A stretch of DNA of 64,000 bases, from positions 313,501 through 377,500 of the forward strand of contig NZ_CP063779.1 of the NCBI RefSeq assembly GCF_021596945.1. The letters are read 5' to 3'. Each line of letters opens with the position of its first letter. Within the stretch, counting starts at the first letter, position 1. Below are positions 45,540-55,533 of the stretch, piece by piece. This stretch comes from Mongoliitalea daihaiensis. GTDB lineage: Bacteria > Bacteroidota > Bacteroidia > Cytophagales > Cyclobacteriaceae. Both the position numbers and the translations under genes were made by a program. The notes beneath the pieces are model-generated. The model saw only the letters and a list, made by a program, of their open reading frames with translations, was not told the origin of the DNA and made no database searches.

Positions 45540-45910
45540 CTACATCCAATTAAAGGTAAAAGAAATGAACGAATCCAACTAACTATCAGCCATTAACAAA
45601 CCTGACTTCCCAATTGATACGCACTAAAGTTATTAAAGTTACCTTTAAAAATAGTTACCCGCAACATCAAAAAAACAAAAACTAAAAAATCTTAACTGAT
45701 TGTCCGTAGTAGGTTAAAACCCACGTATATGAATCAGAAGATACTCATTTTTTCTCGGGTTAAAACCCGGGGCAATTGATGGAGCTAAGTAGCTGAATCT
45801 CAATTTATCTCTTATGGTACAAATTTTTCTGCGTCTTTTGTGAATTCTGCGAGCTTACTCGCTTCATCCTTCCAAATTTTTCCGCGAATTCCGTACCTTC
45901 AGCGAGCCTC
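45540..45910. other. Intergenic region with GGGTTAAAACCC hairpins and a degenerate phrase
   Basis: No gene is seen. GTAGGTTAAAACCCAC near 45709-45724 and CTCGGGTTAAAACCCGG near 45757-45774 are short hairpins related to H4 of the array. From 45822 to 45905 two degenerate copies of a TTTTTCnGCG...TTCTGCGAG phrase occur. Confidence 0.5.
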
Positions 45911-47188
45911 CTAGAATCCCCCCTGCATCAACATCAACACCAAGGCATGCTGAATCGCCAAGTATCCATCTTTGTTAATCCAAAATTCATCCAAACTATG
46001 CACGCCTCCTCCGATTCCTCCTCGACCAATGGTTACAGCGGGAATACCCTTGGAAAATGCAATATTGGCATTAGTAGAACCTGCACTGAGTATGGGATCA
46101 TTTCCAGAAAGGAATTTAGCTGCTGCCATGACCTGTTGGATAAGTTCGGTGCTCGGATCAGCAGTCCCGGATGGCCTGTCGCCCACTTTTTCTACTTCGA
46201 GCGTTAAGGGAGTTCCTCTGCGGATGATATCATTTTCTTGTTTCAGCCCTTCTTCCATGGCTTGTAAAAACAGCTGATTGATTCCTTGCAAGCGTTCCTG
46301 ACTTTCGGAGCGCATATCAACCAACATCCACGATTCGTAAGGAATTGAATTGACTGAAGTACCTCCCCCTAAAACCGAGACACTGTAAGTGGTTTTTGGA
46401 CCAGACTTGGTAAAAGTATCGGCTTGAGGAACAAATGCTGCCACTGCTTTCGCCAAGGCATTATGAGGATTTCCAATACCAAAGGCGCCATAAGAATGTC
46501 CTCCAGGTCCTTTAAAGGTGACTTTGTAACGAATGGAGCCAATTCCTGCATTCACAATATCCTCCACCGCGCCACCATCGATGGCAATATGTGCAGCCAA
46601 GGGATGCGCTCCCTCTCTAAATAAATGTTTCATTCCCAACAAATCTCCTAGTCCTTCTTCCCCGACGGTACCACCAAACCAAATATCGTGAGTAGTTCTA
46701 ATATTTTTCTCATGCATGGTCTTGAGCAAAGCCACCACCACAGCCAAAGCACGGTTTGCATCAGAAATTCCTGGAGCAAATAGCGTATCTCCTTTTTGCT
46801 TGACGATCACATCCGTGCCAAATGGAAAAACCGTATCCAAATGTCCCTCCACCAAAATGGTTTTGGTCGAGTTGGTCCCTTTTCTCAACGCAATCACATT
46901 TCCAACTTCATCGGTCCACACCTCATCTGCGCCTGCTTGACGCAACATCTCCATAAACACTTTCCCTTTGGCCGCCTCATGAAAAGAAGGGGATTCAATC
47001 TCCGTCAAGGTAATCATATCGGCTATTGTCTGCGCATCAATCTCATGGATATAGGCAAAGGCCTCTTGGACACGGGTATCCTTTACAAGTGCTTCAACTT
47101 TCTGAGTGTATACAGGCTCAATCTTCTGCGCAAAAAGCAAAGGAGTGTGTAGAAATGCTAACAGTGATAAAACAAGCAATCGATTCAT
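45911..47188 (-). CDS. Secreted M20-family metallopeptidase
   Basis: The 425-residue protein has a signal peptide (MNRLLVLSLLAFLHTPLLFAQ). The M20/M25/M40 fold shows the zinc site LVEGHLDTVFPFGTD, the DANRALAV stretch, the catalytic glutamate in TVGEEGLGDLLG, and the C-terminal GGGVHSLDEFW. The dimerisation domain is present near 240-350 (GPGGHSYGAFGIGNPHNALA). Family members hydrolyse peptides or N-acyl amino acids; the substrate is not predictable. It stands alone. Confidence 0.9.
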   Translation of the reverse strand: MNRLLVLSLLAFLHTPLLFAQKIEPVYTQKVEALVKDTRVQEAFAYIHEIDAQTIADMITLTEIESPSFHEAAKGKVFMEMLRQAGADEVWTDEVGNVIALRKGTNSTKTILVEGHLDTVFPFGTDVIVKQKGDTLFAPGISDANRALAVVVALLKTMHEKNIRTTHDIWFGGTVGEEGLGDLLGMKHLFREGAHPLAAHIAIDGGAVEDIVNAGIGSIRYKVTFKGPGGHSYGAFGIGNPHNALAKAVAAFVPQADTFTKSGPKTTYSVSVLGGGTSVNSIPYESWMLVDMRSESQERLQGINQLFLQAMEEGLKQENDIIRRGTPLTLEVEKVGDRPSGTADPSTELIQQVMAAAKFLSGNDPILSAGSTNANIAFSKGIPAVTIGRGGIGGGVHSLDEFWINKDGYLAIQHALVLMLMQGGF

Positions 47189-47547
47189 GATAAGGGTGGT
47201 TTAATGCCTTGAAATTGAAGAGAAATTCCATCAGTTCAAATACCGCTCTTAGAAATTTACAATTTTACGGAACAGATAGACAAATTTGGTTCAAGTCTAC
47301 AGACTTGCGAATAGGTTCTTCTGGAAGGGCATCTCTCGCGCCACGAGCGCAACGTATCAACGCCACGTTCGCGGCAGTTAACATACTTATATTTCCAAGG
47401 GTAAAAAACCCGAGTCAATTGATTGGGTTAACAGGTTGATTCTTAATTTCACTCATTGGCTCAAATTTTTCAATGTGAATTTTTCAGCGCATTCCGTGTA
47501 TTCTGCGAGATTTCACACTGTTCACTACTCATTGCTCACTGTTCACT
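47189..47547. other. Intergenic region with several low-complexity phrases
   Basis: No gene is seen. CTCGCGCCACGAGCGCAACG near 47338-47357 is the inverse of the TTGCGC..GTGGCG phrase at 36770 and 57381. The TTTTTCAGCGCATTCCGTGTATTCTGCGAG type phrase lies at 47474-47512. 47513-47550 is CTGTTCACTACTCATTGCTCACTGTTCAC, the inverse of the CAGTGAACAGTGAGCAG phrase seen at 37273 and 55710. Confidence 0.5.
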
Positions 47548-48333
47548 TCATCTTCCATCTCCCCTCACCAACACCATTGGATCCTGCTTCAGCAAATACA
47601 CCAAAGACTGATACAACTCCGGATTGTATGCTTTTAGTTCTGCTGATTTCTCAAAGAACAACTCAAGGGCAACCGCAAAAAACTCATGTTTATTAGTTCC
47701 AGCATAGGCTCGAAAAATGGTGTGTTGTTCACCCCTTGCTATCTTGTCCATTTGGGCATAGGCGTGTTCGGTATAGGCTTTCCAGCGGGTCGGGTTAAAG
47801 ACTACGCTTCCATTGTTGAAATGAATCTGGTTTTCCAGTTTCAATGCATGGGCAATCTCATGGATCCCCAAATTCCTTCCCGAAATAGGGTCAGCGACTC
47901 CCTCCAGAAAATTGACTAAACTGAGCACAATAATTCTCAATTTGGGATTGACTTCGCCAAAATGATAGCGTTGATTAATAGCCGAGTAATAGGAGTCTGG
48001 ATAAACTAGAATTTTATCAAAGTACTCAAACCTAAAATCCCGAAAGCCAAAGGAAACCTTCACCGCAGTCGCAGCAATTAAAAGTTTGACTTTGAGGGGT
48101 ACTTCTTGGAGACTTCCTCTTGGAATAATTTTTTTTTCTTCTAAAAACAAGAATACACGCTCTTCAAATTCCTTTTGATGTTCAGGAGAAAGGCCTGCGT
48201 AATAGGGGAAAAACTTACGTAAGAAATCCTTTTGCTCAAAGGATAATTCAATCCCCAAGAGCTTGTATTTAACATTTCTATAGCCCAAATAAAGCCGCTT
48301 TACAACATCTAGGAGGAATGAAAAAAGGAACAT
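47548..48333 (-). CDS. MtfA-like zinc metallopeptidase
   Basis: The 261-residue protein begins with a hydrophobic segment (MFLFSFLLDVVKRLYLGY) and then shows the MtfA fold: LSFEQKDFLRKFFPYYAGL, ILVYPDSYYS, GRNLGIHEIAHALKLEN with the HExxH zinc site H158-E159-I-A-H162, and the later KHEFFAVALELFFEKS supplying a further ligand. In E. coli, MtfA is a peptidase that binds the repressor Mlc. Here the role is likely general peptidase activity, with the target unknown. The last residues end in VRGDGR. Confidence 0.85.
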   Translation of the reverse strand: MFLFSFLLDVVKRLYLGYRNVKYKLLGIELSFEQKDFLRKFFPYYAGLSPEHQKEFEERVFLFLEEKKIIPRGSLQEVPLKVKLLIAATAVKVSFGFRDFRFEYFDKILVYPDSYYSAINQRYHFGEVNPKLRIIVLSLVNFLEGVADPISGRNLGIHEIAHALKLENQIHFNNGSVVFNPTRWKAYTEHAYAQMDKIARGEQHTIFRAYAGTNKHEFFAVALELFFEKSAELKAYNPELYQSLVYLLKQDPMVLVRGDGR

Positions 48334-48434
48334 TGGTCTAAAATTTGTAATTTTGAAGTCTTGTACCGTACAAATCCGAAGCTACGGATTAGATTTTCAT
48401 TCAACAAGCTTTTCAACTAAATACCATTCACGTT

Positions 48435-49250
48435 TTGCAATTTTCAACAAAAACTACCTTAGTCCCATTTCTGATTTTAATTGTTAGCTCTCTGCTTCCA
48501 CACTTTACTGATGCCCAGATCCTCAATATCGAGCGCTACAGGCTCCAACGGGATAGTACAAAAAATTTTATTGCCAAAGCAACCGGAGGTTTAAACATTT
48601 ACAATAGAAGTGCATCAGCCGAGTCTCCAGTTAATTTATTTGGTTACAACTGGGACTTCAACTCTATGTACCAGCCAGGTAAACATGCGTTTGTCTTCGT
48701 GTCTAAATTTGATTATTTGAAAATCAACGATTCGGATTTTCTAAATTTCGGATTGCTACATGGCCGAGTCGTATTCAATCGGGATAGAAAATCCCATTTG
48801 GAAGCTTATACCCAATACTCCTTTGATAATTTCAGAGGACTGGCCCCTCGATGGATTGTAGGGGGAAGTTGGAGGCAAAAAGTAATCAATTCAACCAAAA
48901 GCACGCTGATTGTAGGCATTGGAGCTTTAAAGGAGTGGGAAACTTGGGAAAACCCACTTGAAGAAGAGTTTGTACGTGTGAGTTTTATCAAAAGTGCCAA
49001 TTACCTATCCTTACGACAAAGCATCAATGATTTTGTTGATTTAAATACGGTCATTTACTTCCAAACCGGCTATGATTCAGACATCCGCACACTCAGAAAC
49101 CGGTTATCTGGAAATATTAATTTGAATACAAAAATCACGGATATCCTTTCATTCACCAATTCTTTCGAGTTTTCGTATGAAGACAAGCCAATTGTACCTA
49201 TTACTCCTTTCATTTTCGCTTTTCGAACAGGAATTTCTCTCGATTTTTAA
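48435..49250 (+). CDS. DUF481-like outer-membrane protein
   Basis: The 271-residue protein has a signal peptide ending FTDAQ and alternating strands typical of a barrel: GGLNIYNRSASAESPVN, HLEAYTQYSFDNFRG, NTVIYFQTGYDSDIRTL, ending IFAFRTGISLDF. It fits the DUF481/YdiY-type family. The start is probably TTG 48435: no ATG lies upstream in frame and the first internal ATG would delete the signal peptide. It ends 90 bp before dnaX, and its function is unknown. Confidence 0.7.
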   Translation: MQFSTKTTLVPFLILIVSSLLPHFTDAQILNIERYRLQRDSTKNFIAKATGGLNIYNRSASAESPVNLFGYNWDFNSMYQPGKHAFVFVSKFDYLKINDSDFLNFGLLHGRVVFNRDRKSHLEAYTQYSFDNFRGLAPRWIVGGSWRQKVINSTKSTLIVGIGALKEWETWENPLEEEFVRVSFIKSANYLSLRQSINDFVDLNTVIYFQTGYDSDIRTLRNRLSGNINLNTKITDILSFTNSFEFSYEDKPIVPITPFIFAFRTGISLDF

Positions 49251-49340
49251 AAGAGTTGATTTGAGCGATTTAGAAAAAAAATAAACATTATTGCAGTCCA
49301 AAGCTTCCAGCAACTTGCAATAATTTTATATCTTGCAGGG

Positions 49341-51073
49341 ATGGAAAATTTTGTTGTTTCAGCTAGAAAGTATAGGCCTTCCAATTTTAAAAGTGTCGTA
49401 GGGCAAAGCCATATCACTACCACACTAAAAAATGCTATAAAAAACAATCACTTGGCCCAAGCCTTCCTCTTTTGCGGTCCTCGAGGAGTGGGGAAGACTA
49501 CTTGTGCCCGTATTTTGGCAAAAACTATTAATTGCCAAAAGAGAACAGCTGACTATGAAGCATGCAATGAATGTGACTCCTGCAAGGCTTTCAACAACAA
49601 TGCCTCCTTCAATATCCATGAATTGGATGCAGCCTCTAATAACTCCGTGGATGATATCCGTAATTTGGTAGATCAGGTTCGATACGCTCCGCAACAAGGA
49701 CTTTATAAAGTCTATATCATAGATGAGGTACACATGCTTTCTACTGCCGCCTTCAATGCTTTCTTAAAAACATTGGAGGAACCACCTAGCTATGCGATTT
49801 TTATACTTGCTACAACAGAAAAACATAAAATCATCCCAACAATTCTGTCCCGTTGTCAGATTTTCGATTTTAATCGAATTCAGATCAATGATATGGCAGA
49901 ACATCTCCGTTATATTTCTGGAGAGGAAAAAATTGAAGCAGAAGAAGAGGCCTTGCGATTGATTGCAACCAAAGCAGATGGTGCCTTGAGAGATGCTTTA
50001 TCTATTTTTGATTTGATAGTTACTTATTCAGCAGGTAATAAATTAACCTACCAAGAGACTATCAGCAATCTTCACATCTTGGATTATGACTACTACTTTA
50101 AAGTGGTAGACGCCTTATTGGAAGAAAGTATCGCTCAGGTTTTGTTGATTTTTGATGAAATTTTAAAGAAAGGATTTGATGGCCATAATTTTATTGTAGG
50201 CTTGTCTGAGCATTTACGCGATTTATTAGTCTGTAAGGATGAGTCTACGATTCAACTGATCCAAGTATCCGAAAATATCAAAAAACGATATTTAGAGCAA
50301 TCTCAGACCGCCACCATGTCCTTTTTGCTAAGTGCACTCAATATCAGCAATCAGTGTGATATTCACTACAAAGGCAGTAAAAACCAGCGGTTACATGTAG
50401 AATTGGCATTAATGAAAATGGCCAAATTACCACATGCCATTTCAATGGCTACAGCAGCTGATCAGTCAAAAAAAAAAGTCTGAGTGAGGAGGAGTCGAGT
50501 CCTGAACCTACAACAGTCGTAGTAAAACCATCCAGCCAAATGACCGTCAAGAAAACGGTCGTTCAAAAAACTATTGCTCTACCAAAAAGTATGGCAGAGG
50601 CACAAGCCAATGCCAAGGAAAAACCACAAACAACTTCACCTGTTCACAAGCATTCGTCATCTGAGGTGTTGGCAGAAACCAAAGAGGTCCCTGCGCTAGC
50701 GGAAACCTTTGACTTACCCAAACTCAAATTTGTTCTTTCCGAAATTATTGAAGACTTCAAATCCAATCATAAAAATCTTGAAATCACTGTATTAAAACAG
50801 GATATTAAACTTGAAGGCGAACGAATCATTTTTCAATTAAATGGGGAGATTCAGGAAGAAATCTTTCATAAACTCAAACCAGAGCTCCTTGGTATTCTTC
50901 GAAGAAAGTTAAACAACTACAGCATTGCTTTAGCCGCAGCACTGGTAGAGGAAGATGAAGAAAGCAATGCTCAACGCTTGTACACCAATACTGACAAACT
51001 AAGGTTCCTTCTTCAAAAATCACCAGCGTTGGGGGAATTGCAAAAACGATTTGGACTGGAAACGGACTTCTAA
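49341..51073 (+). CDS. dnaX: DNA polymerase III subunits gamma/tau with a frameshift site
   Basis: The zero frame (49341-50483) encodes 380 residues: Walker A GPRGVGKTT (46-54), zinc cysteines CQKRTADYEACNECDSC, YIIDEVHMLS, FLKTLEEPP and LSRCQIFDFNRI, i.e. all of domains I-III of the clamp loader. It ends at TGA 50481 just after a run of ten A. In the -1 frame, coding continues to TAA 51071-51073, supplying a linker and the tau C-terminal part (KLKFVLSEIIEDFKSNHKNL, LNGEIQEEIFHKLKPELLGI). The two together give 577 residues, normal for tau. gamma and tau could both be made by slippage, or the run may hide a sequencing error. The end overlaps the convergent DUF3078 gene by 4 bp. Confidence 0.9.
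50468..50477 (+). promoter_or_regulatory. Slippery A10 run of dnaX (candidate programmed frameshift site)
   Basis: In the reading frame the run is TCA-AAA-AAA-AAA-GTC-TGA, containing the A-AAA-AAA heptamer. A -1 shift or one-base slippage of the polymerase leads into AGT-CTG-AGT-GAG-GAG and the tau extension. A zero-frame stop follows two codons later. Confidence 0.75.
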
Positions 51074-52062
51074 AAGTCTATTCCAATCCCAAAATTAATC
51101 ATATTCTGAAGCTGTATAGCTTGACGGGGAGGGCCTGATTCCTGCTGAATAAATACCCGCTCATCATAGATTAAGATAGTCTCAATTCGCGTGGTGATAT
51201 ACTTATTAACCCGCATGGAAATGACAGAATTGACATTAACAACAAAGTTACCCAAGCGTTCAAAGTTGGTAAAAAGATTTAAATCAGCTCTCCAACGAAT
51301 ATTTTCAAATATTTCAAAATCGGTTTGAGAACTAAAAGACAATCCCGCCTCCGCTAAAACCCGTTCTCCCGGAATCACCCCGAAGGCCCCCGCTGTACTC
51401 AAGGAGTCATCCATAACAATGGTAAAACGACCGGTAAAAGGAGAAGCAATTAAAGATAAGCGATTGTTTTTCTCATATTGTTTCCGATAGTTTAAACCCG
51501 TAGAAGACTGCACATAGGCCGGCGCTAAGAAATCAGACAAACGTGTCCGGGCATCTTCCTCTGCTCCTGGCGGCCTGAAAAAACGAAATCCTGGCAATAA
51601 TTGTGTTCGGGCATCTATCTGAGTAGAAAGGTACCACCGAGGTGTTAGCTCACGTCCATACTTGGAAATAAAGATAAAGTTATCATTCGTTTTTCGAGTA
51701 GGAAATCGACGGTCAGAAATCCTATTGAAACCTGCATTAACGGTCAAGTTGGTATCCCAAATAATGGCATCTTTTTTATAGTTGGCAAACAGAGCGGTAC
51801 CGGTATTTAATGCTAAATTACTTGCCCCCCCAGCATTCCAATTGGATAAACTTACCTGTTGGATACTCAAATTAAAGTTTCCACCTTTTTTCCAATAAAT
51901 GGGTCGTACTTTTTCTTTAATGATGATGGAGTCTCCAATCATGATGATTGTATCTCCGCTGATTAATAATGTATCAGCTTTCAATAAATCATCAACTTGA
52001 GCCATTCCGCGAAAAGAGAACGTACCCAAAAACAAAAGGAAGCCGATAAAAATACGTCTCAT
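51070..52062 (-). CDS. DUF3078 outer-membrane protein
   Basis: The 330-residue protein has a signal peptide (MRRIFIGFLLFLGTFSFRGMAQ) and the family signature YWKKGGNFNLSIQQVSLSNW followed by NAGGASNLALN. Strands typical of a barrel follow (ITTRIETILIYDERVFIQ, ending MINFGIGIDF). DUF3078 proteins are confined to Bacteroidota and are of unknown function. It is the last gene of the leftward group 55533-51070, 17 bp after the MltD-like gene. Confidence 0.88.
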   Translation of the reverse strand: MRRIFIGFLLFLGTFSFRGMAQVDDLLKADTLLISGDTIIMIGDSIIIKEKVRPIYWKKGGNFNLSIQQVSLSNWNAGGASNLALNTGTALFANYKKDAIIWDTNLTVNAGFNRISDRRFPTRKTNDNFIFISKYGRELTPRWYLSTQIDARTQLLPGFRFFRPPGAEEDARTRLSDFLAPAYVQSSTGLNYRKQYEKNNRLSLIASPFTGRFTIVMDDSLSTAGAFGVIPGERVLAEAGLSFSSQTDFEIFENIRWRADLNLFTNFERLGNFVVNVNSVISMRVNKYITTRIETILIYDERVFIQQESGPPRQAIQLQNMINFGIGIDF

Positions 52063-52079
52063 GAAAGTATTCCGATGAT

Positions 52080-53660
52080 TTATTGATAAATAGTGAGTTT
52101 TTGACCAACACGAATGGTATTATCCCGCAAGTTATTCCATTTCTTGATATCTTCCACACTTACAGCATAGCGCTGGCTTAAACGAAACAGTGTCTCTCCT
52201 GTCGCTACGGTATGTGTGACGGTTTTTCTTAGAGCTGGAGCAGGGGTTTCATTTCTTGGAGCGGAGGATTGGATGGCATTCCCTCCCTGTGGCATTGATT
52301 TTACAAGTTCTTCCTCTCCCATCAAACGTTTTAATTCTGTTGCCGAAACGAATCGAATATCTTCATTGCGCTTACGGTGGTCCTGCAAATATAAAATCAT
52401 CCCCGGCCTTAAAGAATTATCCTCCCGCATTCTATTTTTTGCCTTGAGGGTAGCAACCTTCATCCCATACATCTGAGAGATCGACCAAAAGGTTTCTCCT
52501 GGTTTGACAATATGTTCCTTTGCCTCCGCACTTCCTCGTTTTGGCTCGGTGTAATAATATTGCCCCTCTTGGATTTTTTCCCCTTTTTCTAAGTCATTGA
52601 TTTTCCTGAGTTTTCGCTCTTTCAGGCCAACCTGCCTTGCCAAAGCCTCTTGAGGCATGGATGCAGCAGCTTGAATCCCATCCAGATCATTTACCTTAAT
52701 CTGATTAGGTTTGGTAGCCTGCTGCTGATTTCCTGAAATTTTTGGAAATTCTTGAGAAGAACTCACAACTGTGGTGACCGAGGCAGTGCTTTCAGAAGTG
52801 GGAGTGGTATTTCTCCTGACTGCTGGGGTTACTGTGGCTGAACCTTGCTTTATATAAAAAACGGAATAAGGCTTGTCTCCGGGAACTGTACCTTTAGAAG
52901 CCCATTTATTATATTCTTTCAAATGATCTTCCGTAACTCCTAATCTTGGGGCCAATGCTTTTAACGTAACTGGCCCCTGAATTCTGGCTTCTTCCAAAAA
53001 ACCATCCGAACTGGCAAACATCTGCCATCTTCCTTCAAAAGCAATTTTATGGGCCAAAAACTTTTTGAAATACCAATGAGAGTTTCGATCGATTTCAACC
53101 ACTTTTTTTCCGTTATACTGATTTCCAAAATAAGCTTTAGCTCCTCCAAGACCCATTTGATAGGATACAAGCGCGCACATCCAATTGTCAAATTGGTTAT
53201 TGTGCTTTTTCACATACAAAGCAGCCCCTTTCGTCGAAGAAGCAATATTCTTTCGCTCATCCACTTGCGCATCCACCCGTAAAAAAACCTCCTCGGCAGT
53301 TCCTTGCTTAAACTGCCAAAAACCAACCGCATTGGAAGTAGAAACTGCATCCGGAATAAGACTCGATTCTTGAATGACCAAATATTTAAAATCCTCGGGT
53401 ACGCCTGCATTTTTCAACTCACGCTCTACAATAGGCATATATAACGCAACACGCTCTGCTTTTACCCGGAAAAAGGTGGGATTTCTATACAATGCATCTA
53501 CATCTAGTTGTATTTCTCTTCTGGCTTGTTCGTTAATCAAAATTCTCAAATCAGCAAATACAATTTCCCTTGGCACTTGCGGTATTTGTTGCGCATAACC
53601 AAGAGGTGCTAAATACAATAGTAGATTAATAAAAAATATTATTTGTAGTCTATTTCTCAT
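52080..53660 (-). CDS. MltD-like lytic transglycosylase with LysM domains
   Basis: The 526-residue protein has a signal peptide ending YAQ at 24. An SLT domain carries the catalytic E98 in VIQESSLIPDA, then SNAVGFWQFKQGTAEE and ALVSYQMGLGGAKAYFG. After a Ser/Thr/Gln-rich linker come two clear LysM modules (VKPGETFWSISQMYGMKVA near 382-425; THTVATGETLFRLSQRYAVS near 480-526) and possibly one or two weaker ones near 225-270 and 325-370. It cleaves peptidoglycan glycan strands. Its start overlaps the O-methyltransferase stop by 4 bp. Confidence 0.92.
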   Translation of the reverse strand: MRNRLQIIFFINLLLYLAPLGYAQQIPQVPREIVFADLRILINEQARREIQLDVDALYRNPTFFRVKAERVALYMPIVERELKNAGVPEDFKYLVIQESSLIPDAVSTSNAVGFWQFKQGTAEEVFLRVDAQVDERKNIASSTKGAALYVKKHNNQFDNWMCALVSYQMGLGGAKAYFGNQYNGKKVVEIDRNSHWYFKKFLAHKIAFEGRWQMFASSDGFLEEARIQGPVTLKALAPRLGVTEDHLKEYNKWASKGTVPGDKPYSVFYIKQGSATVTPAVRRNTTPTSESTASVTTVVSSSQEFPKISGNQQQATKPNQIKVNDLDGIQAAASMPQEALARQVGLKERKLRKINDLEKGEKIQEGQYYYTEPKRGSAEAKEHIVKPGETFWSISQMYGMKVATLKAKNRMREDNSLRPGMILYLQDHRKRNEDIRFVSATELKRLMGEEELVKSMPQGGNAIQSSAPRNETPAPALRKTVTHTVATGETLFRLSQRYAVSVEDIKKWNNLRDNTIRVGQKLTIYQ

Positions 53661-54301
53661 AACTTCCTAGCCATCATCAAACCATCTCTTATCGGCAACA
53701 ATACATTTTCTACCCGAGAGTCTTCCTCCACCATACGGTTATAATCCAACAATGCCTGTGTGTCCTTATCTATTTTTTGACCAGGTGTCACCAATACCTT
53801 GCCAGACCACAACACATTGTCAGCCAAAATGATGCCACCTGGATTGACACGGTCGATTATCAGATTGTAGTAGGGAATATAATTTGCTTTATCAGCATCG
53901 ATAAATACCATATCAAACCGGTCTTCCAATGTAGGAATGACTTCCAGTGCATTGCCCAATCGGTAATCTATTTTATGCTCCAAACCAGATAGTTTAAAAA
54001 AACCTCTCACCATAGTTTCCAGCTCATCGTTGATATCTAAGGTGATTAACTTCCCGTCCTCTTGGAGTCCGCGGGCCATGCATATACCAGAGTACCCAGT
54101 ATAGGTACCAATTTCTAAGATCACCTTGGGTTGTAACATCTTAACCCATAATTCTAAAACTTTACCCTGTAGATGTCCGGACAACATACGGGGCATCAAG
54201 ACCTTTGCATGGGTGTCTCGTGTTATATGCCTTAGTAAATCATCTTCTTGGCTTGTATGATGTTCACAATAAGCTAATAAGCGCTCGTCGATAAATTCCA
54301 T
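53657..54301 (-). CDS. Class I SAM-dependent O-methyltransferase
   Basis: The 214-residue protein matches the family of cation-dependent O-methyltransferases: SAM-binding ILEIGTYTGYSGICMARGL (motif I), ITLDINDELETM, the metal-binding region DMVFIDADKANYIPYYNLI, and LADNVLWSGKV. The physiological substrate is not predictable. It is 2 bp downstream of the M16 peptidase gene and overlaps the MltD gene start by 4 bp. Confidence 0.93.
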   Translation of the reverse strand: MEFIDERLLAYCEHHTSQEDDLLRHITRDTHAKVLMPRMLSGHLQGKVLELWVKMLQPKVILEIGTYTGYSGICMARGLQEDGKLITLDINDELETMVRGFFKLSGLEHKIDYRLGNALEVIPTLEDRFDMVFIDADKANYIPYYNLIIDRVNPGGIILADNVLWSGKVLVTPGQKIDKDTQALLDYNRMVEEDSRVENVLLPIRDGLMMARKL

Positions 54302-54303
54302 AG

Positions 54304-55533
54304 TTAGGCTGGTAGATATTGTAAAAAACTTAATTGATTAGGATGATAAACTTCATTCGCTATATCCATAAGTTCCTCTGCGGTGGCAGACTTAATCTGC
54401 CCAAAGATAGTGTCCAAAGAGTCAATTCTTCCCTTATCTATCAAATTTTTACCAAATACGAGCATCAAGGCCGCATAGTTCTCCTCTGCCATGGCCATTT
54501 GACCAATGGCTTGTTCTTTGGCCATATGCAACTGCATCGTGCCTAATTTTTTGCTACGGAGCTTTTCCATCTCCTTCAAAACCAATTTTCTTGCCCGATT
54601 GACCGTATTCTGTTCCGTCCCAAAAAACACCCCAACAAAACCTGTATCCGAATAGGCTTGATAGGTTGACTCTACACTGTACACATAGCCATACTTTTCC
54701 CGCAAGGCTAGGTTTAATCTACTATTCATGCTAGGACCTCCCAAAATATTGTTTAAGAGATACAATTTAAATCGTCTGGGATCATACAAAGAATAGGCTG
54801 GCTGACCAATCGCACAATGAGCTTGGGTAATTTCCTTTTCAACCAGTTTATTGGAGGGCGAATAGGTTTGAAAGGGGCTTCGGATGTACAAGCTCCTTTT
54901 GGTAGGTATACTGGTCAAAAACCCTTCTACCTTTGCTAACACCTTTGAAAAAGAAATATTTCCAACGACTGAAAACACGAGTTGTGTTGTGTCCAAGCGG
55001 GTTGCTATAAAATCAAAAAAATCTTGTTGTTGAAACTTGGCCACCGTTTCCTCTCGACCTAGGATATTTCTGCCCAAGGCATGCCCTTCAAAGACCAAGG
55101 CGTCAAAGTCATCTTGTATAGAGTCATCTGGTGAATCCCGGTACATGGACATTTCCTCCAGGATTACCTGACGCTCCTTTTCTATTTGTTTTTGTGGAAA
55201 AGTAGAATTAAAGGTAATATCACATAGCAGTTCCGCAGCTTTGCTAAAATGTTCCTTGAGTGTTGTAGCGTAAAAGCAGATTTTCTCTTTCGTGGTGTAG
55301 GCATTCAATTCTCCTCCCAAAGACTCCAAGCGATTAAGAATATGAAACGCCTTGCGCTTTTTGGTGCCTTTGAAAGCCATATGTTCCCAAAAATGTGCCA
55401 AGCCTTCTTCTTCTGTAGACTCATCCCTACTCCCAATATTCACTATAAAACCACAATGTACCATCCGCGTATGGGTGACTTCTTGGTGCACGATGCGGAT
55501 GCCATTGGGCAATTCCTTGAGATTATACTGCAT
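54304..55533 (-). CDS. M16-family zinc peptidase
   Basis: The 409-residue protein has the inverted zinc motif HFWEH (H47, E50, H51) within GLAHFWEHMAFKGTKKR, the downstream ligand region RQVILEEMSMYRDSP, and the second half with ILGGPSMNSRLNLALREK and YGYVYSVESTYQAYSD, typical of PqqL/MPP-type enzymes. There is no signal peptide, so it is probably cytoplasmic. It begins the leftward operon that runs to 51070. Substrates are unknown. Confidence 0.93.
   Translation of the reverse strand: MQYNLKELPNGIRIVHQEVTHTRMVHCGFIVNIGSRDESTEEEGLAHFWEHMAFKGTKKRKAFHILNRLESLGGELNAYTTKEKICFYATTLKEHFSKAAELLCDITFNSTFPQKQIEKERQVILEEMSMYRDSPDDSIQDDFDALVFEGHALGRNILGREETVAKFQQQDFFDFIATRLDTTQLVFSVVGNISFSKVLAKVEGFLTSIPTKRSLYIRSPFQTYSPSNKLVEKEITQAHCAIGQPAYSLYDPRRFKLYLLNNILGGPSMNSRLNLALREKYGYVYSVESTYQAYSDTGFVGVFFGTEQNTVNRARKLVLKEMEKLRSKKLGTMQLHMAKEQAIGQMAMAEENYAALMLVFGKNLIDKGRIDSLDTIFGQIKSATAEELMDIANEVYHPNQLSFLQYLPA

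Noticed and set aside
45540-45910. Extension of the palindrome mosaic past thioredoxin-fold copy 2
   Set aside because: GGGTTAAAACCC hairpins resemble H4 but the 145-bp core, H1 and H2 are absent.
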